From positions 186,001 to 250,000 of the forward strand of contig JAIOKI010000026.1 of assembly GCA_028335825.1 (NCBI GenBank): a stretch of 64,000 nt of DNA. Direction: 5' to 3'. The notes under the pieces were generated by a model. It was not told where the DNA came from, did not search any database, and saw only the letters and a list, made by a program, of their open reading frames with translations. The DNA comes from Nosema muscidifuracis (Eukaryota; Microsporidia; Nosematidae). Below are positions 20,911 through 31,063 of the stretch, piece after piece. The first letter of the stretch is position 1. Each line of letters starts with the position of its first letter. The translations under genes and the position numbers were made by a program.

Positions 20911-22074
20911 TTAAATTATTGACTTGATGTACTTAATTTATGTATTAAATTAATTAACGAAAATTAAAATTTTTATTAAGATTAAGTGTAAAGAAGAAAA
21001 TGTATTAGATGAATGAAATATTAAGTCTATAAACAATATCTTTATAGTTAAATAAAATTAATTAATTAAAGTTATATAAATAAAATGATGAATCAACTAA
21101 AAAAAGAATCTTCAATATTAAAATATCTTTATAGTAAAATAAAATTAACCAATTAAAGTTATATAAATAAAATGATTAATCAACTAAAAAAAGAATCTTC
21201 AATATTAAAATATCTTTATAGTAAAATAAAATTAACCAATTAAAGTTATATAAATAAAATGATTAATCAACTAAAAAAAGAATCTTTAATATTAAGTTTA
21301 ACTAAAATCTTATTCCTGATAATAAAGATCACTTTGGAAGACATAATATATTCTTCAGAAAAGAAGAAGAACTGTTAATTATATGACTAATTAATGATTC
21401 AGATTACACGATAAATTATTGAGAAATATTTATTTTTAACTGTGCAATAGCTATAAATCGTCAAGTTATAAGAAAATATTCGGTAAAAGATTATATCTCA
21501 AATAAAAGAGAGATAAGAATGAATTTAAATTTAATATAAAATCCTATTATATTTAAAAATAAACTAGCAATATCTTTCGATAATCTAATATGATTAAAAT
21601 AGAGAAAAACCATAGTATGATTTGCTGGTGAATTATACAGTATTTGATGATTGAACTAGAAGAGTTACAAATTTTATAATCAATACAGAAATGAGATTGG
21701 ACTAGACATTTGTTTCATATATTCAATTCATAGATTTAAAGACAATCCTAGAGATTTAAAGACAATCTTAGAAATTTAAAGATAATCTTAGAGACTAAAC
21801 CTCTTAAGGACTACAAGCGAGGCAAATTAAAACGAAAAACTTTTAATTAACTAATTTAAATAATCCAACTTTACCAATTTATAATATAAAATTAAATAAT
21901 TTATAATATAAAAAAATCATTAATATTTTTAGAGTTAATAAATAAAATTAAGGTTTCTTGATAAAAAGCTTTTAAAAATAATTGAATATTTTTATAAACA
22001 TCACAAATTTTAAAATAATTTATCTTGTTTATGCATTTATTTTAAACAAAAAAATAATTTTATCACCCCCATAA
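20911..22074. other. Spacer with tandem repeat and possible LINE scrap
   Basis: It holds the 87-bp array listed separately. At 21.33-21.76 kb are fragments such as KYSVKDYISNKREIRMNLNL that weakly resemble the RNHSV..VEIRVDSRI endonuclease part of the LINEs in this window. Beyond about 21.84 kb there is only A+T-rich sequence up to the RPN2 start signal. Confidence 0.4.
21037..21300. repeat. Tandem repeat, 87-bp period, 3 copies
   Basis: aaagttatataaataaaatg recurs at 21068, 21155 and 21242, each followed by atcaactaaaaaaagaatct. Copies two and three are nearly identical, and the first differs at a few bases. Confidence 0.9.
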
Positions 22075-24483
22075 ATGAATTCACTCAGAATACTTCCAAA
22101 CATAAAATATCTTCTTAAGAATAATAAAGAAGATGAAGCTATTTCTATAATAAATGCAAACATTGATTCATTATCTTTGTATCTTAAAGACTCACTTCAT
22201 TTATTTAATGCTCAAACTCAGGAATCTGCTCTTTGCTTATCTAAAATATATTTTGTATTACAAGATTATGATAAGTCATTTGAGTTTGCTATCAAAGCAG
22301 GGGATCTTTTTTTAAATGATAAGACTTTTTATTTTAAGGCTATAGTAGATAGAATGATGAATTCTCTTTTAAATGATAAATCTCATTTCTGTAAAAAGTT
22401 TATTATGAATGTTATAATTAATGATAAAAATAATGTTATTAGAAATAATGATAAAAATAATGTTGATGATAGAAATAATGTTATTAGAAATAATGTTGAT
22501 GATAGAAATAATGATAGAAATAATATTGAAATTAATGATAGTTTAATAGGATATTTATATTCAATTAATGAATATGAAATATTTGAAATATTTTTTAGTA
22601 AGAAGATTTCTAATAAGAAAATTCTTGATTATATTTTTAAGGTAGTACAAGAAAATGATGATCTTGATAGATTTTATAATTCTATAATTAAAATATATAA
22701 TACAGATACTGAAGATACTTTATATATTTTGATAGATGCTTTAGTATATTTTAATAAGATAAATGATATAAAAAATCTTATACTTAAGATTGAGAATAAA
22801 GATATATGTCAATGTTATACGATATGTTTTTATATACAAGAATGTTATAATTTAGAGATTATAGTAGATAATCCTAAATTAAATAATATACTTAATGGAG
22901 AATTTAAAAATAATATTTTTTCTAAGTTTATGGTACAGAATAATTTGACAAGTTTTAAATTTTTAGATTCTATTACTAAATCTAGATCTCCTTATATTTC
23001 TATAGTAAATGCTTTTATGAATTTGGGTACTACTAATGATACTTTCTATAGAAATAATTCAGATATTTTTAATAATATGAAAGAATGGGCTAGATATTTT
23101 GATATATCTAATTTAGGTATGATTCATTGTAAAAATAATAATCCTTATGATGTATTAAAAAATTATTTTCCTAGTGAAGTATCTAATAAGGAAGGAGGAT
23201 CTTTACAAGCACTTGGTCTTATAAATAGAAATTCTAAAAGTGAATCAGATAATGAATTACTTTTATATTTTTTAGAATCTTCTGATTTATTAAATGATGA
23301 ACTTGCTTTTGGTTCATGTATAGGATTAGGTTTAATAAATTTAGGTACTAATAATAAGATAATTTTAGATAAATTAAATATTCTAAGTAAGAAAGATAAA
23401 ACTTTATATTCAGAATCAGCTGTAATAGGAATGGGTTTAGTAGGATGTGGTACATCTAATATAAATTTATTAGAAGAATTAAGAATATTACAATCAGATA
23501 CAGATTTTGAAAGAGTAAAAAGAAATATTGGAATTTCTTATTCAATTATTATGACATTTTCTAAATATAAAAATATGAAATTTATTGATGAATTACTCAT
23601 TTCTGATAAATTTGGTGGAGTTTTATCACTTGGTACATCTTTTGTAGGTACAGGTAATTTAGAAATAATTTCTAAAATTTTAATATATCTTAATGATGTA
23701 GATGATGATGTAAAAAGATCAGCAGTTATTTCTTTAGGATTAATTTGTTGTTTAGATTTAGATTTATTATTGAAAACTCTTGAACCTTTAGCAGAAAATC
23801 ATAATTATTTTATTAGATCTACTGTTGCTTTAGTATTAGGATTTTTTTATTCTGGTACTGGTAATGAAAAAGTTTGTGATATTTTAGAAGGTCTTATGTA
23901 TGATAAAAATTCATTAGTTAAACAATCTGCTCATATAGGAATAGGATTTGTAATTATGCAATGTAATTATCATTTAGTAAAGAATTATAAAAGAATAATT
24001 GAAAATATGAATAAAATAATAATAGATAGAACAGAAGAAGTATCAATAAAATATGGAGCTATGGTAGGTAGAGGTATAAGTGAATCAGGAGGTCGTAATA
24101 TAATATATAGTATAACGAATTTATGTAATAAAATAACTAAAGAAAGGGTAGTAGGATATATTATGTTCCTTAATCATTGGTATTGGTATCCTTTATTAAA
24201 TTTTATAAGTTTGAATATGAAAGAAACTGCTTTCTTTGTTTTTAATGAAAATTTAGAAGTAGAAAATACAAGAATGAAATATAAAAAAAATTATGATAAT
24301 ATTTTAATGAAAGTACCTGATATAAAAAGAAGTAGAAGATTTAAATCTAAACCAGTTATAGAAGAAGAGATAGTTACTAAAGCTAGTGAATATGTATATC
24401 CTGGAGAAAGATGTACTAAAATACAGATGGATGAATGTGGTATTGATTTTCCTGGAGTGTTCTTTATAAAGAAAGATCAATAA
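22075..24483 (+). CDS. RPN2: 26S proteasome regulatory subunit RPN2 (PSMD1)
   Basis: An 802-residue homologue of the large base scaffold of the proteasome regulatory particle. The centre consists of proteasome/cyclosome repeats: SLQALGLINRNS, AFGSCIGLGLINLGTNN, ESAVIGMGLVGCGTSN, GGVLSLGTSFVGTGN, RSAVISLGLICC, RSTVALVLGFFYSGTGN, QSAHIGIGFVIMQCN, KYGAMVGRGISESGGRN. The end (YVYPGERCTKIQ) fits the C-terminal domain. Family members are 900-1000 residues, so this is a trimmed version. Residues about 115-158 are an inserted low-complexity run of Asn/Asp/Arg/Lys (NNVIRNNDKNNVDDRNN and similar) made by short DNA repeats kept in frame. The start is marked by tcacccccataaATG. The similar scaffold RPN1 is the alternative, but the repeat spacing and N-terminal helices fit RPN2. 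Confidence 0.92.
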   Translation: MNSLRILPNIKYLLKNNKEDEAISIINANIDSLSLYLKDSLHLFNAQTQESALCLSKIYFVLQDYDKSFEFAIKAGDLFLNDKTFYFKAIVDRMMNSLLNDKSHFCKKFIMNVIINDKNNVIRNNDKNNVDDRNNVIRNNVDDRNNDRNNIEINDSLIGYLYSINEYEIFEIFFSKKISNKKILDYIFKVVQENDDLDRFYNSIIKIYNTDTEDTLYILIDALVYFNKINDIKNLILKIENKDICQCYTICFYIQECYNLEIIVDNPKLNNILNGEFKNNIFSKFMVQNNLTSFKFLDSITKSRSPYISIVNAFMNLGTTNDTFYRNNSDIFNNMKEWARYFDISNLGMIHCKNNNPYDVLKNYFPSEVSNKEGGSLQALGLINRNSKSESDNELLLYFLESSDLLNDELAFGSCIGLGLINLGTNNKIILDKLNILSKKDKTLYSESAVIGMGLVGCGTSNINLLEELRILQSDTDFERVKRNIGISYSIIMTFSKYKNMKFIDELLISDKFGGVLSLGTSFVGTGNLEIISKILIYLNDVDDDVKRSAVISLGLICCLDLDLLLKTLEPLAENHNYFIRSTVALVLGFFYSGTGNEKVCDILEGLMYDKNSLVKQSAHIGIGFVIMQCNYHLVKNYKRIIENMNKIIIDRTEEVSIKYGAMVGRGISESGGRNIIYSITNLCNKITKERVVGYIMFLNHWYWYPLLNFISLNMKETAFFVFNENLEVENTRMKYKKNYDNILMKVPDIKRSRRFKSKPVIEEEIVTKASEYVYPGERCTKIQMDECGIDFPGVFFIKKDQ

Positions 24484-24831
24484 AAAAAATAGTTGTTTAA
24501 TTTGTTTATTTAATAATTGGGTGAGTTTTATTTATTCACAATTGGGTGATAGTCATTAATTTTACAATTTGATGATCATTATTTATTTAACAATTGGATG
24601 ATTTTTACTTTTTTAACAAATGAATGATCATTATATATTTTATATATTTTACTTTTATAATTTGATGATTATTATTTAAACTTATTCATATGTAATAGAT
24701 ATTTTCTAATAATTATAAATTAACATTTCTATTATTTAATAATAAATAATTATAAATTAACACTTCCACTATTTTATGATTTTTTTAACCTATTCATGCA
24801 AAATAAATATTTTATTTTTTTACCCCATAAA
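24484..24831. other. Spacer after RPN2
   Basis: A+T-rich, with loosely repeated motifs such as acaattgggtgatagtcatt and acaatttgatgatcattatt. The CCCC at 24823-24826 belongs to the next gene's start signal. Confidence 0.4.
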
Positions 24832-26139
24832 ATGCACATTTATAAAAATACTCTACCACATAAATATACCTATTCTGCTTTTATATCTCCTTATCTATAT
24901 TACATAAATAATAAGTCTTTATTCAAGATTAACATTTTCTCTCTAGTATCAGAATTTATTAAAGAAGTAGAAACTTTAGATCTTCTATCTATAAATATCT
25001 TAAATGATAATATTTTATTAGTATATAAAGATAGAATAATAATTAATAAGAAAGAAGTTAATATACTTGTTAAGAAATATTTTATAGTAGATGATTATAT
25101 TTTAGTATTATCTACTAAAAATATTTTATATAATATTAATAATACATTTTCTAAAATATGTTTATCAGAAGATATTTCAGATTTTTGTGTAGATGATAAA
25201 TATTTATATTTACTTAGTAATAATAAGATATTTAAAAAATATTTATATTTAATTAATAATAAGGAATATTCATTATCTTATAAAATATCTTTAAATAATC
25301 CTTTACTTTTAATTAATAATAAGGAATATTCATTATCTTATAAAATATCTTTAAATAATCCTTTACTTTTAATTAATACTGGAAATAACGATATAATTCA
25401 GAAAATAGATATTAAAAAATATTTTTATTTATCTTATGATAAATATATAGAAGTATATGATATAAATGAAGATATATTATCATTGAAATATAGATATAAC
25501 AGTATAAAAGGATTTAATCTTTTTAAATGTAATAAAATGTATTTAGTAGATAAAGATGTATTAATATTAGAAGAATATCCTATGATAATATATCAAGGTA
25601 GAATAAAAGAAATATATAAGAATAATGAAGAAGATATTTTAATAAATAATGAATATATAATAATTAATAAAGAATATATTAATAAGAAAAATATTAATAA
25701 AAAAAGAGAAGGATTTATTAATTTATTAAAAGATCTTAATACTAGTATAGTAATAAAAAGTACAGATACAGAAAAATCTATAATTAATAAATATGAATCA
25801 GAAGTATTAGATAGATATAGAATACTTTATTATGAACTTAGTACTCTTAATGATAGTTTAATACTTAAGAGAAATAAATTAGATATTTTATATAAGGAAG
25901 TAGATAAAAAGATTAATGATCATATTAAAAAGAAAGAAGGAATAAAAAATAGGATGAGAGATCTTAATAAAAAATATGAAGAAGTATTAGGGAAGATAAC
26001 TATAGAAGGAAGTGATATTAAAAAATATATAGGAATTTTAAAAGAAGAGATGAAGAAGAAAACTAAGAAGATTGATGAGAAATATTTAAGGATATTAAAG
26101 ATGCAGAGGGAGTTATTAAAGAAGAAGATAATTAGTTAA
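24832..26139 (+). CDS. Unknown protein: propeller-like N-terminus, coiled-coil C-terminus
   Basis: A 435-residue protein from the ATG at 24832, chosen because accccataaaATG carries the start signal; an in-frame ATG 36 bases upstream lacks one. Residues 1-280 alternate short hydrophobic strands with polar turns (LLSINILNDNILLVYKDRII, FCVDDKYLYLLSNNKIFKK), the pattern of a degenerate beta-propeller. Residues about 310-435 are Lys/Glu/Leu-rich with clear heptad spacing, i.e. a coiled coil. A near-perfect in-frame 60-bp tandem duplication at 25251-25378 repeats NNKEYSLSYKISLNNPLLLI. Propeller plus coiled coil is the layout of Nup82/Nup88-class nucleoporins among others, but no signature is preserved and I do not assign it. 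Confidence 0.8.
   Translation: MHIYKNTLPHKYTYSAFISPYLYYINNKSLFKINIFSLVSEFIKEVETLDLLSINILNDNILLVYKDRIIINKKEVNILVKKYFIVDDYILVLSTKNILYNINNTFSKICLSEDISDFCVDDKYLYLLSNNKIFKKYLYLINNKEYSLSYKISLNNPLLLINNKEYSLSYKISLNNPLLLINTGNNDIIQKIDIKKYFYLSYDKYIEVYDINEDILSLKYRYNSIKGFNLFKCNKMYLVDKDVLILEEYPMIIYQGRIKEIYKNNEEDILINNEYIIINKEYINKKNINKKREGFINLLKDLNTSIVIKSTDTEKSIINKYESEVLDRYRILYYELSTLNDSLILKRNKLDILYKEVDKKINDHIKKKEGIKNRMRDLNKKYEEVLGKITIEGSDIKKYIGILKEEMKKKTKKIDEKYLRILKMQRELLKKKIIS
25251..25378 (+). repeat. In-frame 60-bp tandem duplication inside a gene
   Basis: Two copies of a 60-base unit (beginning aattaataataaggaatatt) lie head to tail, differing only at the last codon, aat versus act. It adds exactly 20 codons, so the frame is preserved. 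The near identity implies a very recent event or a repeat-copy assembly artefact. Confidence 0.95.
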
Positions 26140-26149
26140 TCTAATTAGT

Positions 26150-26480
26150 GGATGTTATTTTTGGTGGATGAAGTTAGTTGGTGGTGGATGAAATTAGTTG
26201 GTGATGGATTAATGGTAGTGGTGGTTGATGAATGGTAGTGATGATAGATGAATGACAATGGTGATTGAATATTATTTGACAATGGAATTAAATAATATTT
26301 GACAATTATAATTAAAAAGTATTTGACAATTATAATTAAAAAATATTTGACAGTGGTAATTAATAATATTTGACAATGGTGATTAAATATTATTTGACAG
26401 TGGTAATTAATAATATTTGACAATGGTGATTGAATATTATTTGACAATGGTTATTAATAATATTTGACAATTGTAATCAA
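26150..26480. repeat. Tandem TTTGACAATGG-type repeats
   Basis: About ten imperfect units of aatatttgacaatggtgatt and attatttgacagtggtaatt, preceded by ggtggatgaagttagttgg-type units. The minus-strand open frame of 100 codons across it is a by-product of the repeat. Confidence 0.85.
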
Positions 26481-26610
26481 TATTATGAAGTAGTAGAAAA
26501 ATAATTTTTAATATCATAAGAGATATCTTTATAAAGAAGAATAAAATTTTAAGAATATTATTTATTTAATTTATTTTACTGTGTTTGTTTATTCTTACCC
26601 TTTTAAAAAC

Positions 26611-26994
26611 ATGCTCAATTATATTTCTGATTTTCTTTCTATAAAACCTTCTCCTTCTTCTATATCTTCCTTATTATCCACTACTCCTTTATTATTGTAC
26701 AATACTGTACAATCATACTTCAGAAATAAATATAAAATCTTCTTATCTTCAGATATAGAGAGTAATGATATTCTTGGTATTAGTTTAATAATGTACTGTG
26801 ATATGAATAATTTAAATATACCTGATAAGATAATAGATTATTATTTTCATATACTAGTAAATAATAGAATGAAAGATGAGGATATTATGAGAAGTATTCA
26901 AGAAGAGAATGATATTTATAAAGAGAAAGTTGAGATAGAGAGTGAGATAGTGAAAGATGCATGGTATGAGATGTGTAATAAAGGGAATTATTAA
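26611..26994 (+). CDS. Unknown 127-residue protein
   Basis: Function not recognised. The start at 26611 is chosen because the upstream frame has no ATG and cttacccttttaaaaacATG gives the expected CCC signal. The sequence opens MLNYISDFLSIKP, then a Ser-rich segment (SPSSISSLLSTTP), then a mostly helical body (DILGISLIMYCDMNNLNIPD), and ends with a charged helix (IVKDAWYEMCNKGNY). No signal peptide or transmembrane segment is obvious. The next gene is convergent on the other strand. Confidence 0.75.
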   Translation: MLNYISDFLSIKPSPSSISSLLSTTPLLLYNTVQSYFRNKYKIFLSSDIESNDILGISLIMYCDMNNLNIPDKIIDYYFHILVNNRMKDEDIMRSIQEENDIYKEKVEIESEIVKDAWYEMCNKGNY

Positions 26995-27204
26995 AATATT
27001 TTAAAATATGTAGTATATATTGAAAATATTTTATATATTTAGTATATTACAGATATTCATATATTAAAAATACATTATATATTTAGTATATATAAAGATA
27101 TTTATTATGTTAAGGATATTCATATATTAAAAATATTTTATAATATTTAGTATATATTAAAATATTATAAAGATATTACAAAAATATTTAATACATTTAA
27201 TACA

Positions 27205-27543
27205 TTAAAAAAGAACATTTAATCTATTTAGTATATCATTCTTCTTCTTAATATTCTTATTTCTTAATATATTTAATCTACTTTCTACTTCTTCTTCTTT
27301 ATTATCATTAAGTACTTCATTAATCTTAAGATGAATATCTTCAATCTCTTCTATTAATTTATAATCACATGTATCAAGAAGAGAAAGATATTTAGAGAAA
27401 GACTTATTGATCATAAGTCTTATATCAATATTAAGAGAATTAGTATTGGGGTAAGATATACCAAATACTTTATAAGAAGAAGGTATGGGAGGGATTGAAT
27501 AAGAAGAATTAAGAGGAGGTTTACACCAACTTTTTATCTTCAT
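27205..27543 (-). CDS. Mediator subunit MED7 candidate
   Basis: A 112-residue protein that fits a shortened MED7, a hinge subunit of the Mediator middle module that links activators to RNA polymerase II. Near the N-terminus PPIPSSYKVFGISYP matches the family's proline-rich PPPPPYYKLF element. The rest (MINKSFSKYLSLLDTCDYKL, then IEEIEDIHLKINEVLNDNKE) parallels the MED7 helices of the type LLLNFLELLDIL..., KIEDIRLILINMHHLLNEYR, and the end (NKNIKKKNDILNRLNVL) fits the final coiled coil. Typical MED7 is about 220 residues, so the middle is compressed. The start is supported by ctaccctcaatATG. The identification rests on short motifs. Confidence 0.65.
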   Translation of the reverse strand: MKIKSWCKPPLNSSYSIPPIPSSYKVFGISYPNTNSLNIDIRLMINKSFSKYLSLLDTCDYKLIEEIEDIHLKINEVLNDNKEEEVESRLNILRNKNIKKKNDILNRLNVLF

Positions 27544-27599
27544 ATTGAGGGTAGAGATAATTTAATAAATTTTATGTATTGGAATTAGATAAGACTTTT

Positions 27600-28150
27600 T
27601 GTTCTCAGAACAGGAATGTATATTTATTATTTATGTATAGGAATAAATATTAGATTCAATTTTTTTATATATGGATGATTTTTTTTCTCTATATTTTGAT
27701 ATGTGATCAATTAACTTATTTTTATATACATGAATAATATAATATCTCTTTATTTTTTTTAATACATGAATAATATTAAATCAATTAACTTATTTTTTTA
27801 ATACATGAATATCATTTGATCAATTAACTTATTTTTTTATATACATGAATATCATTTGATCAATTAACTTATTTTTTTAATACATGAATAATATAATTTC
27901 TCTATATATTTAAATACATGAATATCATTTGATCAATTAACTTATTTTTTTATACATGAATATCATTTGATCAATTAACTTATTTTTATATACATGAATA
28001 ATATAATATCTCTCTATATTTAAATACATGAATAATATAATTTCTCTATATATTTAAATACATAAATAATATAATATCTCTATATATTTTAATACATGAA
28101 TATCATTTGATCAATTAATTTCTTCTCTATATTTTTAAATTGAAAATTTC
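27600..28150. repeat. Satellite-like repeats between MED7 candidate and DRE2
   Basis: About ten imperfect units combining acatgaatatcatttgatca, attaacttatttttttatat and tacatgaataatataatatc fill the divergent spacer. Unit lengths vary around 35-45 bp. Both neighbours' start signals lie outside the array. Confidence 0.85.
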
Positions 28151-28160
28151 TCCCTCAAAA

Positions 28161-28448
28161 ATGAACGAATATCTTAAAAATCTATTAAAAGAAGCAATAC
28201 AATCAGAAAATATAAATAATGATGATGAATATTTACAAGAAGAAGATAAAAATACTAAGAAAGCTACAGAAAGATCTACTGTTAAGAAAAAGTGTGCTAA
28301 TTGTACTTGTGGTATGGATGATAAACCAGCAGAGAAAAAAGTGAGTGCATGTGGTGGATGCTATAAAGGAGATGCTTTTAGGTGTAGTGGATGTCCTTAT
28401 ATGGGAATGCCATCATTTAATGAAGGTGATACTATAAGATTTGATTGA
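28161..28448 (+). CDS. DRE2: Minimal DRE2/anamorsin (CIAPIN1), iron-sulfur protein
   Basis: A 95-residue homologue of Dre2, which with Tah18 feeds electrons to cytosolic iron-sulfur protein assembly. Only the C-terminal Fe-S domain is present; the usual methyltransferase-like N-terminal domain (family about 300 residues) is absent, replaced by about 40 acidic/polar residues. Motif B is complete: C64, C67, C75, C78 in [20 protein letters not shown]. Motif A keeps C45, C48 and C50 (CANCTCG), but its first cysteine, normally 9 residues before C45, is a Thr, so one ligand of the first cluster is missing or replaced. The start at 28161 is chosen for its ctccctcaaaaATG signal; the open frame extends 7 codons upstream without an ATG. 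Confidence 0.93.
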   Translation: MNEYLKNLLKEAIQSENINNDDEYLQEEDKNTKKATERSTVKKKCANCTCGMDDKPAEKKVSACGGCYKGDAFRCSGCPYMGMPSFNEGDTIRFD

Positions 28449-28454
28449 TGGAGG

Positions 28455-28755
28455 AAGAATTAGGAATTTATAAAATGTAAGGTGGAAATATTTTTATCAA
28501 TTAAAATAGTTTAATGATGAATATGAATTTATAAAATGTAAAGGTGGAAATATTGTTATCAATTAAAATAGTTTAATGATGAGTATGAATTTATAAAACG
28601 TAAAGGTGGAAATATTGTTATCAATTAAAATAGTTTAATGATGAATATGAATTTATAAAATGTAAAGGTGGAAATATTGTTATCAATTAAAATAGTTTAA
28701 TGATGAATATGAATTTATAAAACGTAAAGCTGGAAATATTGTTATCAATTAAAAT
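28455..28755. repeat. Tandem repeat, 62-bp period, about 5 copies
   Basis: ttaaaatagtttaatgatga recurs at 28501, 28563, 28625 and 28687 with a partial first and last copy. Each unit contains aaggtggaaatattgttatc. Copies differ by one or two bases (aaaatg versus aaaacg). The array lies between DRE2 and the MPS1 kinase gene. Confidence 0.95.
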
Positions 28756-28873
28756 CTTTAAATAATATTTTTAATTAATTTTATACAAACAAACTTTCAA
28801 TCACTTTTATGCAAATCAATTATAAATAATTTTTCACCCTTAAACCCGCATAAACCAAAAATATATTTAAATT

Positions 28874-30715
28874 ATGGAATCAATATTTAACACCATCGAC
28901 TTATACAAATATGTAAACACAAAGCTAGAAATGCCAATCCCAACTTCATTAAAACTAAGTGTGTTATTCAAATCCATTCAAAAAGATTTTCCTGTAGATG
29001 ATTATATGACAGCTATTTTTATAAACTACATACGATGTCTTATTAAATTACAAAGTGATGATATACTTTTGATATTTAAGACGAGTAAGCTTAAATACTT
29101 TAAGTACATGGTGTACTGGAAAGAGTATATGAGCTATCTTATCAAATATGGATGTAAAGTTGATAAAGTAGTTGATGAAGGAATTAAGTTTCTTAATGTA
29201 AAAGAGTTCAGTAATAAAGATGTTATATTGGAATATCTTAAGATGATTAAGAATGATAACGAACGGGTTAAATATATTGTGGATTGGGATCAGGAATGGA
29301 TATCTGTAGAAGATGTTAAATGTAAAGTTTTTGAAAATAATTTTGGTAATATAAATATACAGAATTATAATAATTTAAATATTGAAAATTTAGATAAGGA
29401 AAATTATGGAAATAGCATTAATTTAGATAAGGAAAATATAAAGATCAAGTCAGATAAAGAAAATATAAAGATCAAATTAGATAAAGAAAATTATGGAAAT
29501 AACATTAATTTTGATAAGGAAAATATAAAGATCAAGTCAGATAGGGAAAATATACAAAATTATGGAAATATAAAGATCAAGTTAGATAATGATTTAAAAA
29601 ATTCAGATAAATTTATAAAGGTTCAGTTTAATGATGTGTCGTACTCTCCCTTACATAAGAAGAACTTTAAATATTATCCTAATACACCAATAACAGACGA
29701 TGTAAATAAATATTCATACAAAGATGAAGATTATCAAGGAAATGTAATAAGATGTAAAATAGAAGATGTAACATTAAGAGAAGATACACAATTATTTAAA
29801 TTAGAAAAAGAAATGAAAAAAAGTAATGAAGAATTATTATATCAAAAAAATAACAATGAAGATATCATAGAAAATGATAAAGAGAAAATTTTAAAAAAAA
29901 ATAAGCAAGAATATTTTTACCTTAATAATAAGAAACTAGTTAAAATCAATATAATAGGGAAAGGGGGTAGTAGTAAAGTATATAAAGTATTTTATGGTAA
30001 TGAATTCTATGCACTTAAGATTATTAATATAGAAATGGATAGTACTTTAAAAGATCTTCTTCTTGAAGAAATAGATTTACTAAAGAGACTTAAAGATATA
30101 GAAGGGATAATTAAAATGATAGATTATGAAGTTCTTGCAGATAATATATATATACTTCTTGAATATGGAGAGAGTGTACTCAGTACATTTATGAAGAGTA
30201 CAGTATATTCAGATATTAATTTACATAGGAATAGAGTAAAATATATCTGGCAAGAGATTCTTCTTATAGTACTCAATATCCATGAGAAGAGAATTATACA
30301 TGGAGATCTTAAACCAGCTAATTTTGTATTTGTAAAGAATAAACTTAAGATTATTGATTTTGGTATAAGTAAGACTCTTAATAGTAATACTACTAGACTT
30401 GATCTTGATATGGTATGTGGTACATTGAACTATTGTGCTCCAGAATTATTTTTTGAGAATAAGAAGAGAAGAAGTAGTGATGTTTGGTCATTGGGAATTA
30501 TATTACATGAATTATGGTATGGAAAGACACCTCTTGATGCTTATAAGACTTATTTAGAGAAAAAAGAGAATATAATTAATATAAGGAAGAATTTAAAAAT
30601 TACAGGAATAATAGATGAGGTAATAAGTAGATGTCTAGATGAAGATTGTAGGAAGAGGCCTACTGTGAAAGAATTACTTAAGGATAGTTTTGTATGTAGT
30701 AATAATATTATATAA
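28874..30715 (+). CDS. MPS1: MPS1/TTK spindle-checkpoint kinase
   Basis: A 613-residue kinase of the Mps1/TTK family, which acts at kinetochores in the spindle assembly checkpoint and, in fungi, in spindle pole duplication. The kinase domain spans about 355-610: IGKGGSSKVYKV (glycine loop with the family's GSSKV), YALKIIN (ATP lysine), IIHGDLKPANFVF (about 472-484, with HGD in place of HRD; TTK has HSD), IIDFGISK (about 491-498), MVCGTLNYCAPE. The N-terminal 110 residues are helical and resemble the TPR-like module of Mps1/Bub1. Between them, residues about 175-240 are a tandem low-complexity tract built on DKENIKIKSDKEN units. Upstream are caccctt and aaacccgc, about 30-40 bases before the ATG. 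Confidence 0.9.
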   Translation: MESIFNTIDLYKYVNTKLEMPIPTSLKLSVLFKSIQKDFPVDDYMTAIFINYIRCLIKLQSDDILLIFKTSKLKYFKYMVYWKEYMSYLIKYGCKVDKVVDEGIKFLNVKEFSNKDVILEYLKMIKNDNERVKYIVDWDQEWISVEDVKCKVFENNFGNINIQNYNNLNIENLDKENYGNSINLDKENIKIKSDKENIKIKLDKENYGNNINFDKENIKIKSDRENIQNYGNIKIKLDNDLKNSDKFIKVQFNDVSYSPLHKKNFKYYPNTPITDDVNKYSYKDEDYQGNVIRCKIEDVTLREDTQLFKLEKEMKKSNEELLYQKNNNEDIIENDKEKILKKNKQEYFYLNNKKLVKINIIGKGGSSKVYKVFYGNEFYALKIINIEMDSTLKDLLLEEIDLLKRLKDIEGIIKMIDYEVLADNIYILLEYGESVLSTFMKSTVYSDINLHRNRVKYIWQEILLIVLNIHEKRIIHGDLKPANFVFVKNKLKIIDFGISKTLNSNTTRLDLDMVCGTLNYCAPELFFENKKRRSSDVWSLGIILHELWYGKTPLDAYKTYLEKKENIINIRKNLKITGIIDEVISRCLDEDCRKRPTVKELLKDSFVCSNNII

Positions 30716-30844
30716 AGAAATATTTTAAATTAATTTATTATAAAATAGATTAAAGATCGTTTATTATTAAGAAAAAGTAAATTTTTTATTAAATAAATCT
30801 AAATTTTTTATTTATGTATAAGGGAATTTTCAAATAAAAAAATC

Positions 30845-30926
30845 CGACAGTTGCTGGATTCGAACCAGCGCAAGATACACTCAATTGATTTCGAATCAAC
30901 CGCCTTAACCACTCGGCCACACTGCC
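30845..30926 (-). tRNA. tRNA-Ser (anticodon CGA)
   Basis: An 82-base tRNA with a long variable arm. On the minus strand it begins GGCAGTGTGGCCGAGTGGTT. The anticodon stem GTTGA/TCAAT encloses loop TTCGAAA, giving anticodon CGA (codon TCG). The T arm is GCTGG-TTCGAAT-CCAGC and the acceptor 3' side is AACTGTC. The acceptor has one G-T pair and a G-A mismatch at its base (7-66). No intron. A run of seven T follows for Pol III termination. Confidence 0.93.
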
Positions 30927-31063
30927 ATTAAAAAGTGATAAAAATGAAATAAACAATGTGTTTGATAAAAAGATCAAATAGTATGTTTAATAGGGAATTA
31001 AAAAGTATGTTAATAAGGAATAAAATTTTATTTTTTATATGTTAATAAAAAGAGGAATAAATT

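Noticed and set aside
26145-26447. 100-codon minus-strand open frame
   Set aside because: Lies entirely in tandem TTTGACAATGG-type repeats. Its protein is a repeat by-product with no start signal.
30789-30977. 62-codon minus-strand open frame (containing SVAEWLRRLIRNQ)
   Set aside because: It is the translation of the tRNA-Ser gene, a classic artefact of reading a tRNA as protein.
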